From Candidatus Omnitrophota bacterium (lineage in GTDB: Bacteria > Omnitrophota > Koll11 > Aquiviventales > Aquiviventaceae), in contig JAHFGU010000017.1 of the NCBI GenBank assembly GCA_023247285.1, positions 1-17,726 on the forward strand: DNA of 17,726 bases, read 5' to 3'. Of the stretch, positions 1 through 8,174 are shown piece by piece (the first letter of the stretch is position 1; every line of letters starts with the position of its first letter). The notes under the pieces were generated by a model. It had not been told where the DNA came from. It searched no databases and saw only the letters and a list, made by a program, of their open reading frames with translations. Made by a program: the position numbers and the translations under genes.

Positions 1-528
1 TCCGTCAACTCGATCGCCGCCAACATCAAGCTGGTGCAGAAGGTCTATTTCCCGCGCGAGGTGCTCCCCATCGGCGCCATCATCGGCTGCGTGGCGGATT
101 TCCTCATCGCCGGCCTCTTCATCATCTGGCTCCTGATCCGTTACGGGGTGCCGGCCAGCGTCCATCTGCTGTGGCTGCCGTGGCTCGTGGCGATCGAGCT
201 GGCGTTCCTCGCCGGCGTCAGCCTGGTGGCCTCGGCGCTGAACGTGTTCTTCCGCGACATCAAGTACATCGTGCCCATCGCCATCCAGCTCTGGATGTTC
301 GCGACCCCGGTGATCTACCCGAGCACGATGATCCCGGCGCGGTGGCGCGGCTGGTACATGCTGAATCCCATGGCGGTGATCATCGAGGATTTCCGGCGCG
401 TCATCGTCTACCGCGAAGCGCCTGACGCCGCACCGCTCCTGGCCACCGCCGCAGGGGTCGCCGTCTTCGCGCTGCTGGCCTACGCGTTCTTCAAACGCGT
501 CGAGCCCAAGTTCGCGGATCTGATTTAA
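1..528 (+). CDS. ABC-2 type polysaccharide/polyol-phosphate export permease, 5'-truncated (Wzm-like)
   Basis: This is the C-terminal part of the membrane subunit of an ABC exporter that moves finished polysaccharide chains across the inner membrane. The reading frame is open from the first base, so the gene begins upstream; the GTG at 34 is internal. The visible part has the family's conserved stretch of the type 'LVQKVYFPREVLP' (residues 11-23 of the visible frame), then about four hydrophobic segments, then 'ATPVIYPSTMIP' followed by 'MLNPMAVIIEDFR', which are typical of Wzm/TagG/RfbA-type permeases. The last hydrophobic span ends in a short 'KRVEPKFADLI' tail, as usual for the family. Its TAA stop shares one base with the ATG of the ATPase gene (TAATG), so the two subunits are coupled. 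The family assignment is firm; the exported substrate cannot be read from sequence. Confidence 0.93.
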   Translation, partial: SVNSIAANIKLVQKVYFPREVLPIGAIIGCVADFLIAGLFIIWLLIRYGVPASVHLLWLPWLVAIELAFLAGVSLVASALNVFFRDIKYIVPIAIQLWMFATPVIYPSTMIPARWRGWYMLNPMAVIIEDFRRVIVYREAPDAAPLLATAAGVAVFALLAYAFFKRVEPKFADLI

Positions 529-1739
529 TGTCTGCTGCCGCCCATCCCATTGAGCTGCACGGCGTGTGGAAGCAGTACCGCATCGGCGCGTCCTACGACA
601 GCCTGCGGGATACCATCCCCGCGCTGGTGAAGCGGCTGCTGGGGCGCAACGGCTATACCGACGAGGGGCTGTTTTGGGCGCTCCAGGACCTGACCTTCCA
701 CGTGCAGCGGGGCGAAACGCTGGGCATCATCGGCCCCAACGGTGCTGGCAAAAGCACGATCCTCAAGCTGCTCTCCAAGATCATCCGGCAGACCAAGGGC
801 ATCGCCCATGTCCGCGGCCGCGTGGCCGCGCTCATCGAGCTGGGCGGCGGGTTCCACGGCGATCTGAGCGGGGCGGAAAACATCGCGCTCCAGGGCACGA
901 TGGTGGGACTGTCGCGCCGCGAGATCAGGCGGCTCTTCGACTCCATCGTCGAATTTTCCGGGCTCCGGCAGTTCATCGATACGCCGGTCAAGCGCTACTC
1001 CTCGGGCATGGAAGCGCGGCTGGGCTTTGCCATCGCGGCCCACGTGCATCCCGACATCCTGCTCATCGATGAGGTGCTCTCGGTCGGCGACCTCGCCTTC
1101 CAGCAAAAGTGCTTCAAGCGCATCGCCGAGCTCAAACGCCTGGACACGACGATCATCTTCATCTCCCACAATCTCGAGGCGGTGCAGCAGCTCTGCGACC
1201 GGGTGCTCGTCCTCCAACAGGGCCGGGCGATCTGCGATGGCGCGCCGCAGGACATGCTCCGGCGGTACCGCGCGGAGGTGCGGGCCAGCGTGTTGCGGTT
1301 GCGCGGGCGGTACCACGGCGCCAGCGACACCCTGGAGATCCGGTCGGTGACGCTGCGCAGCCCGGCCGGCGAGGAGCTGCACGAGCTGGCCACCGGCCAG
1401 CCGCTGCGCGTGGACATCGACGTGCAGACCAAGCGGCCGATCCGGCATCCCAGCTTCCAGGTCAGCATTGAGCGCGCGGATGGGCTGCTGTGCCATGTCG
1501 CGGCCAGCCGCCCTGACCAGGCGCGCCAGGAGCTGGCGGGGCAGGGGACGGTCACGCTCGACTACCTGGCGCTGAACCTGCTCCCCAATCTCTACCAGGT
1601 CGCGGTGAAAGTGTTCGAGGGCGAGAACCCGCTGCCGGTGGCAGCACTCGAGCACGGCTGTTTCTTTGAGGTCGCCTCGGACCACCACGAGCAGGGCGCG
1701 GTGCACCTCGATCACGCGTGGGAGTTCAAGGTGTCGTGA
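528..1739 (+). CDS. wzt: ABC transporter ATPase for polysaccharide export, with C-terminal glycan-recognition domain (Wzt-like)
   Basis: The nucleotide-binding subunit of the exporter begun by the preceding permease; 403 aa. The N-terminal ATPase domain (about 1-245) has Walker A GPNGAGKST (69-77), signature YSSGM (157-161), Walker B ILLIDE (177-182) and the H-loop histidine at 214. The 'LRD' segment near 26-28 and 'ELGGGFHGDLSGAENI' region (104-119) are typical of the TagH/RfbB/Wzt branch. Residues about 250-403 form an extra domain of alternating polar and hydrophobic strands, matching the Wzt_C beta-sandwich. In characterised Wzt proteins (E. coli O8/O9a) that domain binds the modified non-reducing end of the glycan. 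Its presence suggests export of a pre-assembled, end-capped chain, which fits the two methyltransferases further along. The gene symbol is by family; orthology to a named Wzt is not tested. Confidence 0.93.
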   Translation: MSAAAHPIELHGVWKQYRIGASYDSLRDTIPALVKRLLGRNGYTDEGLFWALQDLTFHVQRGETLGIIGPNGAGKSTILKLLSKIIRQTKGIAHVRGRVAALIELGGGFHGDLSGAENIALQGTMVGLSRREIRRLFDSIVEFSGLRQFIDTPVKRYSSGMEARLGFAIAAHVHPDILLIDEVLSVGDLAFQQKCFKRIAELKRLDTTIIFISHNLEAVQQLCDRVLVLQQGRAICDGAPQDMLRRYRAEVRASVLRLRGRYHGASDTLEIRSVTLRSPAGEELHELATGQPLRVDIDVQTKRPIRHPSFQVSIERADGLLCHVAASRPDQARQELAGQGTVTLDYLALNLLPNLYQVAVKVFEGENPLPVAALEHGCFFEVASDHHEQGAVHLDHAWEFKVS

Positions 1740-2980
1740 TGAGGACGCCGCGCCGGATCGCCTACTATCTGGTTGCCTCAGGCTTCGGCGGCGTTGAGGT
1801 CAATCTGCTAGCGGTGCTGCGCGCGCTCGATCGCCGGGCGTTCGAGCCGGTGGTGTACTTCCGCTGCACTGACCCGGGCGCCGATGCGCGGATGCGCGCC
1901 GAGCTGGCGCGCTTGCAGGTGAGCGTGCTCGGCCTCAACGAAGACGGCCTGCCGCTGCCGTCCGAGGCGCCAGGTATCTCGTCAGAGCCGGTTGGCAGTC
2001 CAGCGCGAGCCGGGGCGGTGACCACCGCGATCCGATCCGCGTGGTACTCCTGGCGAACCACACAGGCCACGGCGCAGGTATTCCGGCGCGAGGCGTTCGA
2101 CATCATCCACTTCCTCCACGGCTGGTATCCGTCGCTTGAGCTGCCGCTCATCGCCAGCCGGCTGGCCGGGATCCCCATCCGCATCTCCGACGTGTGGCTT
2201 GAGCCGGAAACCACTCGGCCCACACACCCATTCCACCGACTTTTGATCCGATTGGCGGCGGCTGGCGCCACGCGCGTCCGCGCGATGTACCCGCGCATGC
2301 GGTCGCGCCTGGCCTCAGAGTTCCACATCCGGCCCGAGCGGATCACGGTGGTGCCGAACTGGGTCGATGCGGACGTGTTCGCGCGCGCTGACGGCGCTGC
2401 GGCGCTGAAAGCCGAGCTGGGCATTCCATCCCGATGCCGGGTCGTCACGGTGCCGGCGCGCTTGTCCAAGGAAAAGGGGCATGCGGTGCTCTTCGACGCG
2501 CTGGTTCGACTGAACGGGACTCTTCCAGAGACCCGCGTCCTGTTGGTCGGGGATGGCCCGCTGCGTGATGCCCTGCGCCGCCAGATGGTTGAGCGGCATC
2601 TGGAGGATCGCGTCGCCATCCTGGGATTTCGAACCGACATGCCGGCCGTCTTTTCCGCCTCGGACCTGGTCGTCCTGCCCTCGTTCGCCGAGGGGCTGCC
2701 AGGGGTGTTGCTGGAAGCGATGGCCGCAGGCAAGCCCATCATTGGGACCGATGTCGGCGGCGTCAGCGACCTGTTCCAGCGCGGGCCGATCGGCCGGCTG
2801 GTTACGCCTGGCGATCCGGCGCAACTGGCCGAGGCGATGGAGGAGCTGCTCTCCGCCGATGACGCGGCGCTGACCCGCATGGGCGAGGCGGCGCGGGCCG
2901 TCATCCGGCAGCACTACATGCGCCAGCAGGTGGTGCCGCAGATGATCGCGCTGTACGAAGAGGCCGAGAGGCTGGGATGA
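1739..2980 (+). CDS. Glycosyltransferase family 4 (GT-B fold)
   Basis: A cytoplasmic retaining glycosyltransferase, 413 aa, that transfers a sugar from a nucleotide-sugar donor. The ATG at 1739 is chosen over a GTG seven codons upstream because it gives the TGATG one-base overlap with the ATPase stop and starts directly before the first beta strand (RIAYYLV). The N-terminal Rossmann half has the glycine-rich 'SGFGGVEVN' loop (14-22). The C-terminal GT4 half has 'VPARLSKEKG' (238-247, the phosphate-contacting Arg/Lys), GDGP (271-274), 'FAEGLPGVLLEAMAAGKP' containing a complete EX7E motif (E318 and E326), and 'TDVGGV' (337-342). A stretch around 70-100, rich in Pro, Ser, Ala and Gly, is a likely loop. 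Family membership is firm; donor and acceptor are unknown. Confidence 0.93.
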   Translation: MRTPRRIAYYLVASGFGGVEVNLLAVLRALDRRAFEPVVYFRCTDPGADARMRAELARLQVSVLGLNEDGLPLPSEAPGISSEPVGSPARAGAVTTAIRSAWYSWRTTQATAQVFRREAFDIIHFLHGWYPSLELPLIASRLAGIPIRISDVWLEPETTRPTHPFHRLLIRLAAAGATRVRAMYPRMRSRLASEFHIRPERITVVPNWVDADVFARADGAAALKAELGIPSRCRVVTVPARLSKEKGHAVLFDALVRLNGTLPETRVLLVGDGPLRDALRRQMVERHLEDRVAILGFRTDMPAVFSASDLVVLPSFAEGLPGVLLEAMAAGKPIIGTDVGGVSDLFQRGPIGRLVTPGDPAQLAEAMEELLSADDAALTRMGEAARAVIRQHYMRQQVVPQMIALYEEAERLG

Positions 2981-3918
2981 CCCCTGACATCAGCGTCATC
3001 GTCTGCACCTATAACCGCGCCGAGAGCGTGCAGGATACGCTGCGTGCGCTGCAGGGGCAGGCGCTGAGCGATGGGCTGGCCGTCGAGATCATCGTCGTCG
3101 ACAACAACAGCCGCGACCACACGTCCGCGGCCGTCGAGCGGTTCGCGCAGCAGCGCCAGATGCGCCTGCGCTATGTGTTTGAGCCGACCCAGGGGCTGAG
3201 CCATGCGCGCAACCGGGGCATCCGGGAAGCCCGCGGCGAACTGCTCGCCTTCACGGACGACGACGTGATTCCGGATTCCGGCTGGGTGGAGGCGCTGTGG
3301 CAGGCGGCCGATCGGTTTCAGGCGGATGCGGTCGGGGGGCGGATTCTCCCGCTGTGGGCCAAGCAGCCGCCGGCGTGGCTGGAGGGCCAGCAGCGGATGC
3401 TGGAGGCCCTGGCCTTGTTGGACTGTGGACCGGAGCCTCGCATGGACGGCATTCACACGGCGTATCGGATTTACGGCGCGAACATGGCGTTTCGCAGGTC
3501 CGTCTTCAACCAGGTCGGCGGGTTCCGGACGGATCTGGGCGTGGTGGGCGCCAAGCAGATGCGCGGCGATGAAACCGAGCTGCTCGTGCGCGCCCATCAT
3601 GCGGGCAAGCGGCTGGTGTACGCGCCGGAGGTGGTGGTCCACCACAAGGTGCCGCCGGAGCGCATGCGCCTGCGCTACTTCCGGCGGCTGAAGTTCTATC
3701 AGGGACGCACCGTGGTGCTGTGCGGCGAAATTGCGCCGAGGCCGTTTCCCCGGTGGCTTGTGCGCCAGTGCGGCGAGCATCTGCTGCGGTCGCTCTGGGC
3801 GTACGGGACCGGGCGATTTATCCGCGGCGTGGGTCAAGAGATGCATTTCTGGGAGCAGCTGGGTGAGCTGGTCGAGCTGGTGCAGCCGACGCACTCCAAC
3901 GGGACCTCGCACGCATGA
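2977..3918 (+). CDS. Glycosyltransferase family 2 (GT-A fold)
   Basis: An inverting GT-A glycosyltransferase of 313 aa. It opens directly with the nucleotide-binding strand 'ISVIVCTYNRAESV' (5-18), then 'IIVVDNNSRDHT' (38-49), 'GLSHARNRGIREARGE' (73-88) and the metal-binding DXD-type motif 'FTDDDV' (92-97). 'GANMAFRR' (167-174) and 'GDETELLVRAHHAGKRL' (197-213) match the acceptor-side motifs, with the acidic pair where the catalytic base is expected. The last 80 or so residues are basic and aromatic (R, W, F, Y) without a clear membrane span, suggesting peripheral membrane contact. The start overlaps the previous stop by four bases (ATGA). It probably adds one residue of the glycan backbone or branch; donor unknown. 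Confidence 0.92.
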   Translation: MTPDISVIVCTYNRAESVQDTLRALQGQALSDGLAVEIIVVDNNSRDHTSAAVERFAQQRQMRLRYVFEPTQGLSHARNRGIREARGELLAFTDDDVIPDSGWVEALWQAADRFQADAVGGRILPLWAKQPPAWLEGQQRMLEALALLDCGPEPRMDGIHTAYRIYGANMAFRRSVFNQVGGFRTDLGVVGAKQMRGDETELLVRAHHAGKRLVYAPEVVVHHKVPPERMRLRYFRRLKFYQGRTVVLCGEIAPRPFPRWLVRQCGEHLLRSLWAYGTGRFIRGVGQEMHFWEQLGELVELVQPTHSNGTSHA

Positions 3919-5576
3919 ACCGCGACCTCGGCGCGCTCTCCACGCGAACCTTCGACCTCGTCGTCATCGGCGGCGGCATCTTCGGCGCGTGGATCGCATG
4001 GGATGCGGCGCTGCGAGGGCTCTCTGTGGCCCTTCTCGAGCAGGGCGATTTCGGCGCGGCGACGTCGGCCAACAGCCAGAAGATTGTCCATGGAGGGTTC
4101 CGTTACCTTCAGCGCGCGGATCTCCGCCGCGTCATCCTGTCAGCCCGCGAGCGCGCTGTGCTCATGCGGGTCGCCCCGCACCTCGTCTTCCCGATGCCGG
4201 TGCTGGTCCCGACGACCCGGCGCGGCCCGCAGCCACGCGCGCTGCTGCGCGCTGCCCTGGCGGTCTATGATGCGCTTACCTGGGATCGCAACCAGGGGCT
4301 CGTCGATCCGGCCAAGCGCATTCCGCGCGGCCGGATCGTCTCGCGCGAAGAGTGCCTGCGTCTCGCGCCAGGACTGGACCCGTCCGGGATCACCGGGGGT
4401 GCAGTCTGGCACGATGGACAGGTGCTCAACGCGGAACGGCTCACACTCGCGGTCGTCCGATCCGCAGCAGATGCCGGCGCCTGTGTGGCCAACTACGTCC
4501 GCGTGACCGAGCTGGTACGCCAGGCCGGCCAGGCTGTCGGGGTGGAGGCGGAGGACCGGCTTACCGGCCGCCGCCTGGACGTCCGCAGCCGGCTCATCAT
4601 CAACGCTGCCGGCCCGTGGGCCGCGCAGGTCATGGGGCTTGGCGGCATCTCCCATCCGGACATGTCCAGATCGAAAACGCTCAGTCTCCTCACCCGGTCA
4701 GTCACCGATGGCTGCGCGGTCAGTGTATTGGTGCCCAACGGCCGGCACCGGTTCTTTTTGGCTCCTTGGAGGCAACTCAGCTTGATCGGGTCGTCGCACC
4801 GCCTCGTGCCGGGTCAGCCAGGGGATTGCCGCGTGGACGACACGGAGATCGACGCGCTGCTCGAACAGGTGAACGCGGCCTATCCCGGCGGCGCGTTGAC
4901 CCGGCGCGATGTCCGAGCCGTGTATGCCGGCCTGCTGCCGCTTGAAGAAGACGAAACCGATCCAGCGCAGTTGATCGGGCGCGCCCGGATCATTGATCAC
5001 GCGCGGCGCGACGGGGTCAGCGGGTTAGTATCGGTGATCGGCGTCAAATACACCACCGCGCGCCCGGTGGCCGTGGCGGTCGTGGACGTGGCGCTCCGCA
5101 AGCTGGGCCTGGGTCGAGTGCCGTCACGCTCGGCATGGACGCCGGTCCGGGGTGGATCTGTGGAGCGGCTGGACGCGGCGCTAACCGACGCGCTACGTGC
5201 CTCGGCCGGGCTTGACCCAGAGGTGGTGCGGCATCTCGTGCCGCTCTATGGCAGCGACTACCCCGCGCTTGCGGCGCTGGCGGCCGGGAATCCTGCGTGG
5301 GCAGGACGGCTGACGGCGGCTGCTCCTGTGATTGCTGCGCAAGTGGTGTACGCCGTGCAAGAAGAAATGGCGCAGACTATTTCGGACGTGGTCTTCCGGC
5401 GCACCGAATTGGGCGTGGCCGGGTATCCGGGGAGCGCTTCGCTGCGGCAGTGCGCCGCGACCATAGCGCGTGAGCTCGGATGGGATCCTGATCGGGTGGA
5501 GCGCGAGCTCGACGCGGTTGAAGCAGTGTTCACGCGCGACAGCCATGCGCCGGGCATAGCCGAGGCGGCAGGATGA
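3915..5576 (+). CDS. FAD-dependent oxidoreductase, glycerol-3-phosphate dehydrogenase (GlpD/GlpA)-like
   Basis: A 553-aa flavoprotein of the DAO/GlpD superfamily. The FAD-binding dinucleotide motif VIGGGIFG lies at 17-24, with an acidic strand end 'LLEQGDFGAATSANSQKIVHGGFRYL' region (40-65) that is the GlpD signature (Ser/Thr-rich loop, then HGG-RYL). 'IINAAGPWA' falls in the middle and 'GVKYTTARPVA', the counterpart of the GlpD 'GGKxTTYR' motif, follows. A helical C-terminal domain of about 150 residues matches the GlpD C-terminal domain. Characterised GlpD oxidises sn-glycerol-3-phosphate to dihydroxyacetone phosphate with quinone as acceptor. Here it sits between a GT2 and a methyltransferase with ATGA overlaps on both sides, and no glp gene is near. 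It may instead oxidise a sugar, polyol phosphate or lipid-linked glycan intermediate. Family confident, substrate open. Confidence 0.87.
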   Translation: MNRDLGALSTRTFDLVVIGGGIFGAWIAWDAALRGLSVALLEQGDFGAATSANSQKIVHGGFRYLQRADLRRVILSARERAVLMRVAPHLVFPMPVLVPTTRRGPQPRALLRAALAVYDALTWDRNQGLVDPAKRIPRGRIVSREECLRLAPGLDPSGITGGAVWHDGQVLNAERLTLAVVRSAADAGACVANYVRVTELVRQAGQAVGVEAEDRLTGRRLDVRSRLIINAAGPWAAQVMGLGGISHPDMSRSKTLSLLTRSVTDGCAVSVLVPNGRHRFFLAPWRQLSLIGSSHRLVPGQPGDCRVDDTEIDALLEQVNAAYPGGALTRRDVRAVYAGLLPLEEDETDPAQLIGRARIIDHARRDGVSGLVSVIGVKYTTARPVAVAVVDVALRKLGLGRVPSRSAWTPVRGGSVERLDAALTDALRASAGLDPEVVRHLVPLYGSDYPALAALAAGNPAWAGRLTAAAPVIAAQVVYAVQEEMAQTISDVVFRRTELGVAGYPGSASLRQCAATIARELGWDPDRVERELDAVEAVFTRDSHAPGIAEAAG

Positions 5577-6367
5577 CCCAGGACGCGCGCATGGCGCTGG
5601 CGCTCTTTCGCCGATCGGTGCTGAAGCAGCAAAAGTGGCACGCGATCCGGCGCATGCTCGGCGACACCGGGACGCTACGCTGTCTGGACATCGGCGCTGA
5701 CAACGGGGTCATCAGCTATCTCTTGCGCGCAGAAGGCGGCCGGTGGGCCAGCGCAGACTTGGACGCGGAGGCGGTGGCCGCCATCCGCGCGCTCGTTGGA
5801 TCCGACGTTGCGCAGTTGAACGGTGGGCGCATGCCTTTTTCAGACGCAGGGTTTGATCGCGTGGTCATCGTGGACTGCCTTGAGCACGTGCGCGATGACC
5901 GCGCCTTCGTGCAAGAGCTGGCACGGATCACCACGCCGGACAGCGAGCTGCTCGTGAACGTCCCGCTCCGAAAAGAGAGCTGGCTGCGGCGGTTTCGGCT
6001 GGCGATCGGCCAGACCGATGAAGCCCACGGGCACGTGCGTCCCGGCTACACCCTCGAGGAGCTCCGGGCTGTCCTTAGTCCGTCGTTCGAGCTGACGGCG
6101 CACCAGACCTATTCAAAGTTCTGCTCGCAGGCGGTTGATACCCTGATGACGTGGGCGATCCGCACCGTCAAGCCGCCTCAGGCGGGTGCTGGGAGCAAAG
6201 GCACAGTGGTGACGACCCAAGACCTATCGCGTCACCGCAAGCTCTTCTTCCTCTATAGCATCTGCTACCCCCTCGTGTGGTTGCTCGCCCAGGGCGACCG
6301 GCTGCTGTGGTTCTGCAGCGGCTACATGCTACTCGCGAAGGCGGAACGTGCGGGAGGCCGGGCATGA
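5573..6367 (+). CDS. SAM-dependent class I methyltransferase with hydrophobic C-terminus
   Basis: A 264-aa Rossmann-type methyltransferase. Motif I is 'CLDIGADNGVIS' (37-48), the acidic residue after the second strand is in 'ASADLD' (59-64), and 'FDRVVIVDCLEHVRDD' (94-109) is the motif IV/post-IV region of UbiE/Methyltransf_11-like enzymes. 'HGHVRPGYTLEEL' (152-164) is a common element of this group when the acceptor is a sugar or glycolipid. Residues about 224-255 contain two hydrophobic stretches with aromatic residues and Cys, unusual for a soluble methyltransferase, so membrane association or a lipid-linked acceptor is plausible (inference). Coupled by ATGA overlaps to the oxidoreductase before it and the SDR after it. 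Probably O- or C-methylates a sugar or lipid-linked intermediate. Confidence 0.87.
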   Translation: MTQDARMALALFRRSVLKQQKWHAIRRMLGDTGTLRCLDIGADNGVISYLLRAEGGRWASADLDAEAVAAIRALVGSDVAQLNGGRMPFSDAGFDRVVIVDCLEHVRDDRAFVQELARITTPDSELLVNVPLRKESWLRRFRLAIGQTDEAHGHVRPGYTLEELRAVLSPSFELTAHQTYSKFCSQAVDTLMTWAIRTVKPPQAGAGSKGTVVTTQDLSRHRKLFFLYSICYPLVWLLAQGDRLLWFCSGYMLLAKAERAGGRA

Positions 6368-7413
6368 GCGCGGCCCGCGATGCTAGCTGGTCCGGCCGCC
6401 GCGTCCTCGTGACCGGGGCCAGCGGCTTCACAGGCAGCCATCTGGCCCGGGCGCTGCTCGAGGCTGGCGCGGCGGTCCGGGTGTTCGTGCGTCGTCCGGA
6501 GGCGCTCCCCGCTGACCTCCGCGCGAGCCTCGAGGTGGCCTGCGGCGACGTGCGCGATCCCGCCGCCGTGGCGCAGGCGGTGGCCGGGTGCGAGGTCGTC
6601 TACCATGTCGCGGCCCTCTATCGCGATGCGTCGAGCCGGGCGCAGGAGTACTGGGACGTCAACGTGGCTGGGACCGAGCATGTGCTGGCCGCATGCGCCC
6701 GCCACGCGGTACGCCGCCTGGTGTACACCAGCACGGTGGGCGTGCACGGCGACGTGGCGGCGATCCCCGCCGATGAAAGCGCGCCGTTCAATCCTGGCGA
6801 CGCCTACCAGCGAAGCAAACTGGTGGCGGAGGAACGCGTCTGGGCCTGGTACCGCGCCACGCAGATCCACACGGTGGTCGTCAGGCCAGCCGGCATCTAC
6901 GGACCTGGAGACCTGCGCTTTTTGAAGTTGTTTCGCGCCATTCGGGACTGCCGCTTCATCATGCTCGGGGACGGCCAGACACTCTTCCATGGCGTCTATA
7001 TCGATGATCTGGTGCAAGGGTACCTCCTTGCCGGGATGAGGGACCGGGCGATCGGCGAGACATTCATCATCAGCGGCGACCGGTATGTGACGCTCAATGA
7101 GCTGGTGGAGCTGGTGGCGCGCACGATGGGGGCGCCTGGGCCTCGGTGGCACCTGCCCGTGTGGCCGTTCTACGCCGCTGGGGCGGTGTGCGAAGCGGTA
7201 TGTGTCCCATTGAAGATCAATCCGCCGCTCCACCGCCGGCGAGTGGGCTTCTTCACGCACAACCGAGCGTTTACCAGCGCCAAGGCCGAACGCCTGTTGG
7301 GGTATACGCCTCAGGTGAGTTTAGCGGAGGGGCTGCGAAGAGCTGCCGAATGGTATCAGGCGCAAGGATACGTGCGTCCGACCAATGGACACATGCGAGG
7401 GTCGCACGGATGA
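6364..7413 (+). CDS. NAD(P)-dependent epimerase/dehydratase-family protein (extended SDR)
   Basis: An extended short-chain dehydrogenase/reductase of 349 aa, acting on nucleotide sugars or related substrates. The ATG at 6364 is preferred over an in-frame start 29 codons upstream: it overlaps the previous stop as ATGA and precedes the Rossmann fold directly. The cofactor loop TGASGFTGSHL is at 17-27, 'YTSTVGVHG' (121-129) carries the active-site Ser/Thr, and the catalytic YxxxK is YQRSK (148-152). 'RPAGIYGPGD' and 'GVYIDDLVQGYLLA' follow in the expected order, and the C-terminus 'GYTPQVSLAEGLRRAAEWY' is family-typical. The overall pattern resembles the HpnA/3-beta-HSD-like branch more than GalE or RmlB, so it could be a reductase or epimerase of a lipid- or nucleotide-linked substrate. 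The exact reaction is not assignable. Confidence 0.88.
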   Translation: MSAARDASWSGRRVLVTGASGFTGSHLARALLEAGAAVRVFVRRPEALPADLRASLEVACGDVRDPAAVAQAVAGCEVVYHVAALYRDASSRAQEYWDVNVAGTEHVLAACARHAVRRLVYTSTVGVHGDVAAIPADESAPFNPGDAYQRSKLVAEERVWAWYRATQIHTVVVRPAGIYGPGDLRFLKLFRAIRDCRFIMLGDGQTLFHGVYIDDLVQGYLLAGMRDRAIGETFIISGDRYVTLNELVELVARTMGAPGPRWHLPVWPFYAAGAVCEAVCVPLKINPPLHRRRVGFFTHNRAFTSAKAERLLGYTPQVSLAEGLRRAAEWYQAQGYVRPTNGHMRGSHG

Positions 7414-8174
7414 GGGTCGGGGTGGCGGCTGAGGCGGCAGAATCGCTTAGCCAGGGTGTGTGTGAGACGCCGGACATCGAAACGTCCTCGGACGCTTATG
7501 CGCAGCGGTTTGCCGGGCCGGTGGGAGCGTGGTTCCTGCGCGTGCAAGAACAAGCCGTCCTCAAGATGCTGGCGTCCTGGCCGGCGGCAACGGTCTTAGA
7601 AGTTGGTGGCGGTCACGGGCAGCTCACCGGTGCGCTGGTCCGCGAGGGCTACCGGGTGACCGTCATGGGGAGCGATGCGAGCTGTCAACAGCGGATCAAA
7701 CCACTCGTGGACGAGGGCTGTTGTCGTTTCGCGATGGGGGATCTCTTGAACCTACCGTATTCTGCACAATCGTTTGATGTCGTGGTGAGCCTGCGGCTCG
7801 TGCCGCACGTCCAGGCATGGCCGAAGTTGGTTGGCGAGCTGACGCGAGTGGCGCGTCATGCCGTGGTCGTGGACTACCCCACCACCCGGAGCCTCAATTG
7901 CCTGACGCCGGCCTTGTTTGGAGCGAAACGGCGGCTCGAAGGCAATACCCGGCCGTACTTGATGTTTCGTGATGCGGAGATCGCTCAGGCGTTTTCCGCC
8001 TATGGATTTGTCTGTCAGGCGCGATATCCGGAATTCTTCTGGCCGATGGTCCTCCACCGCGTGCTGCGGGCGCCGGGCGTTTCCGCCTTACTGGAGGGCG
8101 TTGCGCGAGCGATCAAGCTGACCCGGTGGTGTGGCTCTCCGGTCATCGCGCTGTTCACGCGGGACACCGCATGA
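7410..8174 (+). CDS. SAM-dependent class I methyltransferase
   Basis: A 254-aa methyltransferase, second of the cluster and not closely similar to the first. The start at 7410 gives an ATGA overlap; an upstream in-frame start would bury 88 codons in the SDR gene. The first 28 residues are a low-complexity, probably disordered leader, then 'AYAQRFAGPVGAWF' (29-42) starts the fold. Motif I is 'VLEVGGGHGQLT' (62-73); 'RFAMGDLLNLPYSAQSFDVVVSLRLVPHV' covers motifs III-IV. The usual 'xLEHV' after motif IV is replaced by 'RLVPHV', and 'HAVVVDYPTTRSLN' follows. This pattern occurs in methyltransferases of glycan and natural-product loci. Likely methylates a sugar or lipid-linked acceptor; inference from context only. 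Confidence 0.86.
   Translation: MRVGVAAEAAESLSQGVCETPDIETSSDAYAQRFAGPVGAWFLRVQEQAVLKMLASWPAATVLEVGGGHGQLTGALVREGYRVTVMGSDASCQQRIKPLVDEGCCRFAMGDLLNLPYSAQSFDVVVSLRLVPHVQAWPKLVGELTRVARHAVVVDYPTTRSLNCLTPALFGAKRRLEGNTRPYLMFRDAEIAQAFSAYGFVCQARYPEFFWPMVLHRVLRAPGVSALLEGVARAIKLTRWCGSPVIALFTRDTA

Noticed and set aside
525..1715. A 396-codon open frame on the minus strand opposite the ATPase gene
   Set aside because: It mirrors the ATPase frame, its product is dominated by R, H, P, A, Q and L with no recognisable motif, and the plus-strand gene has all ABC motifs. Long antisense frames are expected at this G+C.
2914..3912. A 332-codon minus-strand open frame opposite the GT2 gene
   Set aside because: Low-complexity H/R/P/L/A-rich translation, no domain, and it exactly shadows a well-supported GT2.
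7146..7409. An upstream extension of the second methyltransferase frame
   Set aside because: It lies wholly inside the SDR gene's C-terminal coding region, gives Ala/Pro/Arg-rich sequence without homology signs, and the ATGA start at 7410 fits the operon pattern.
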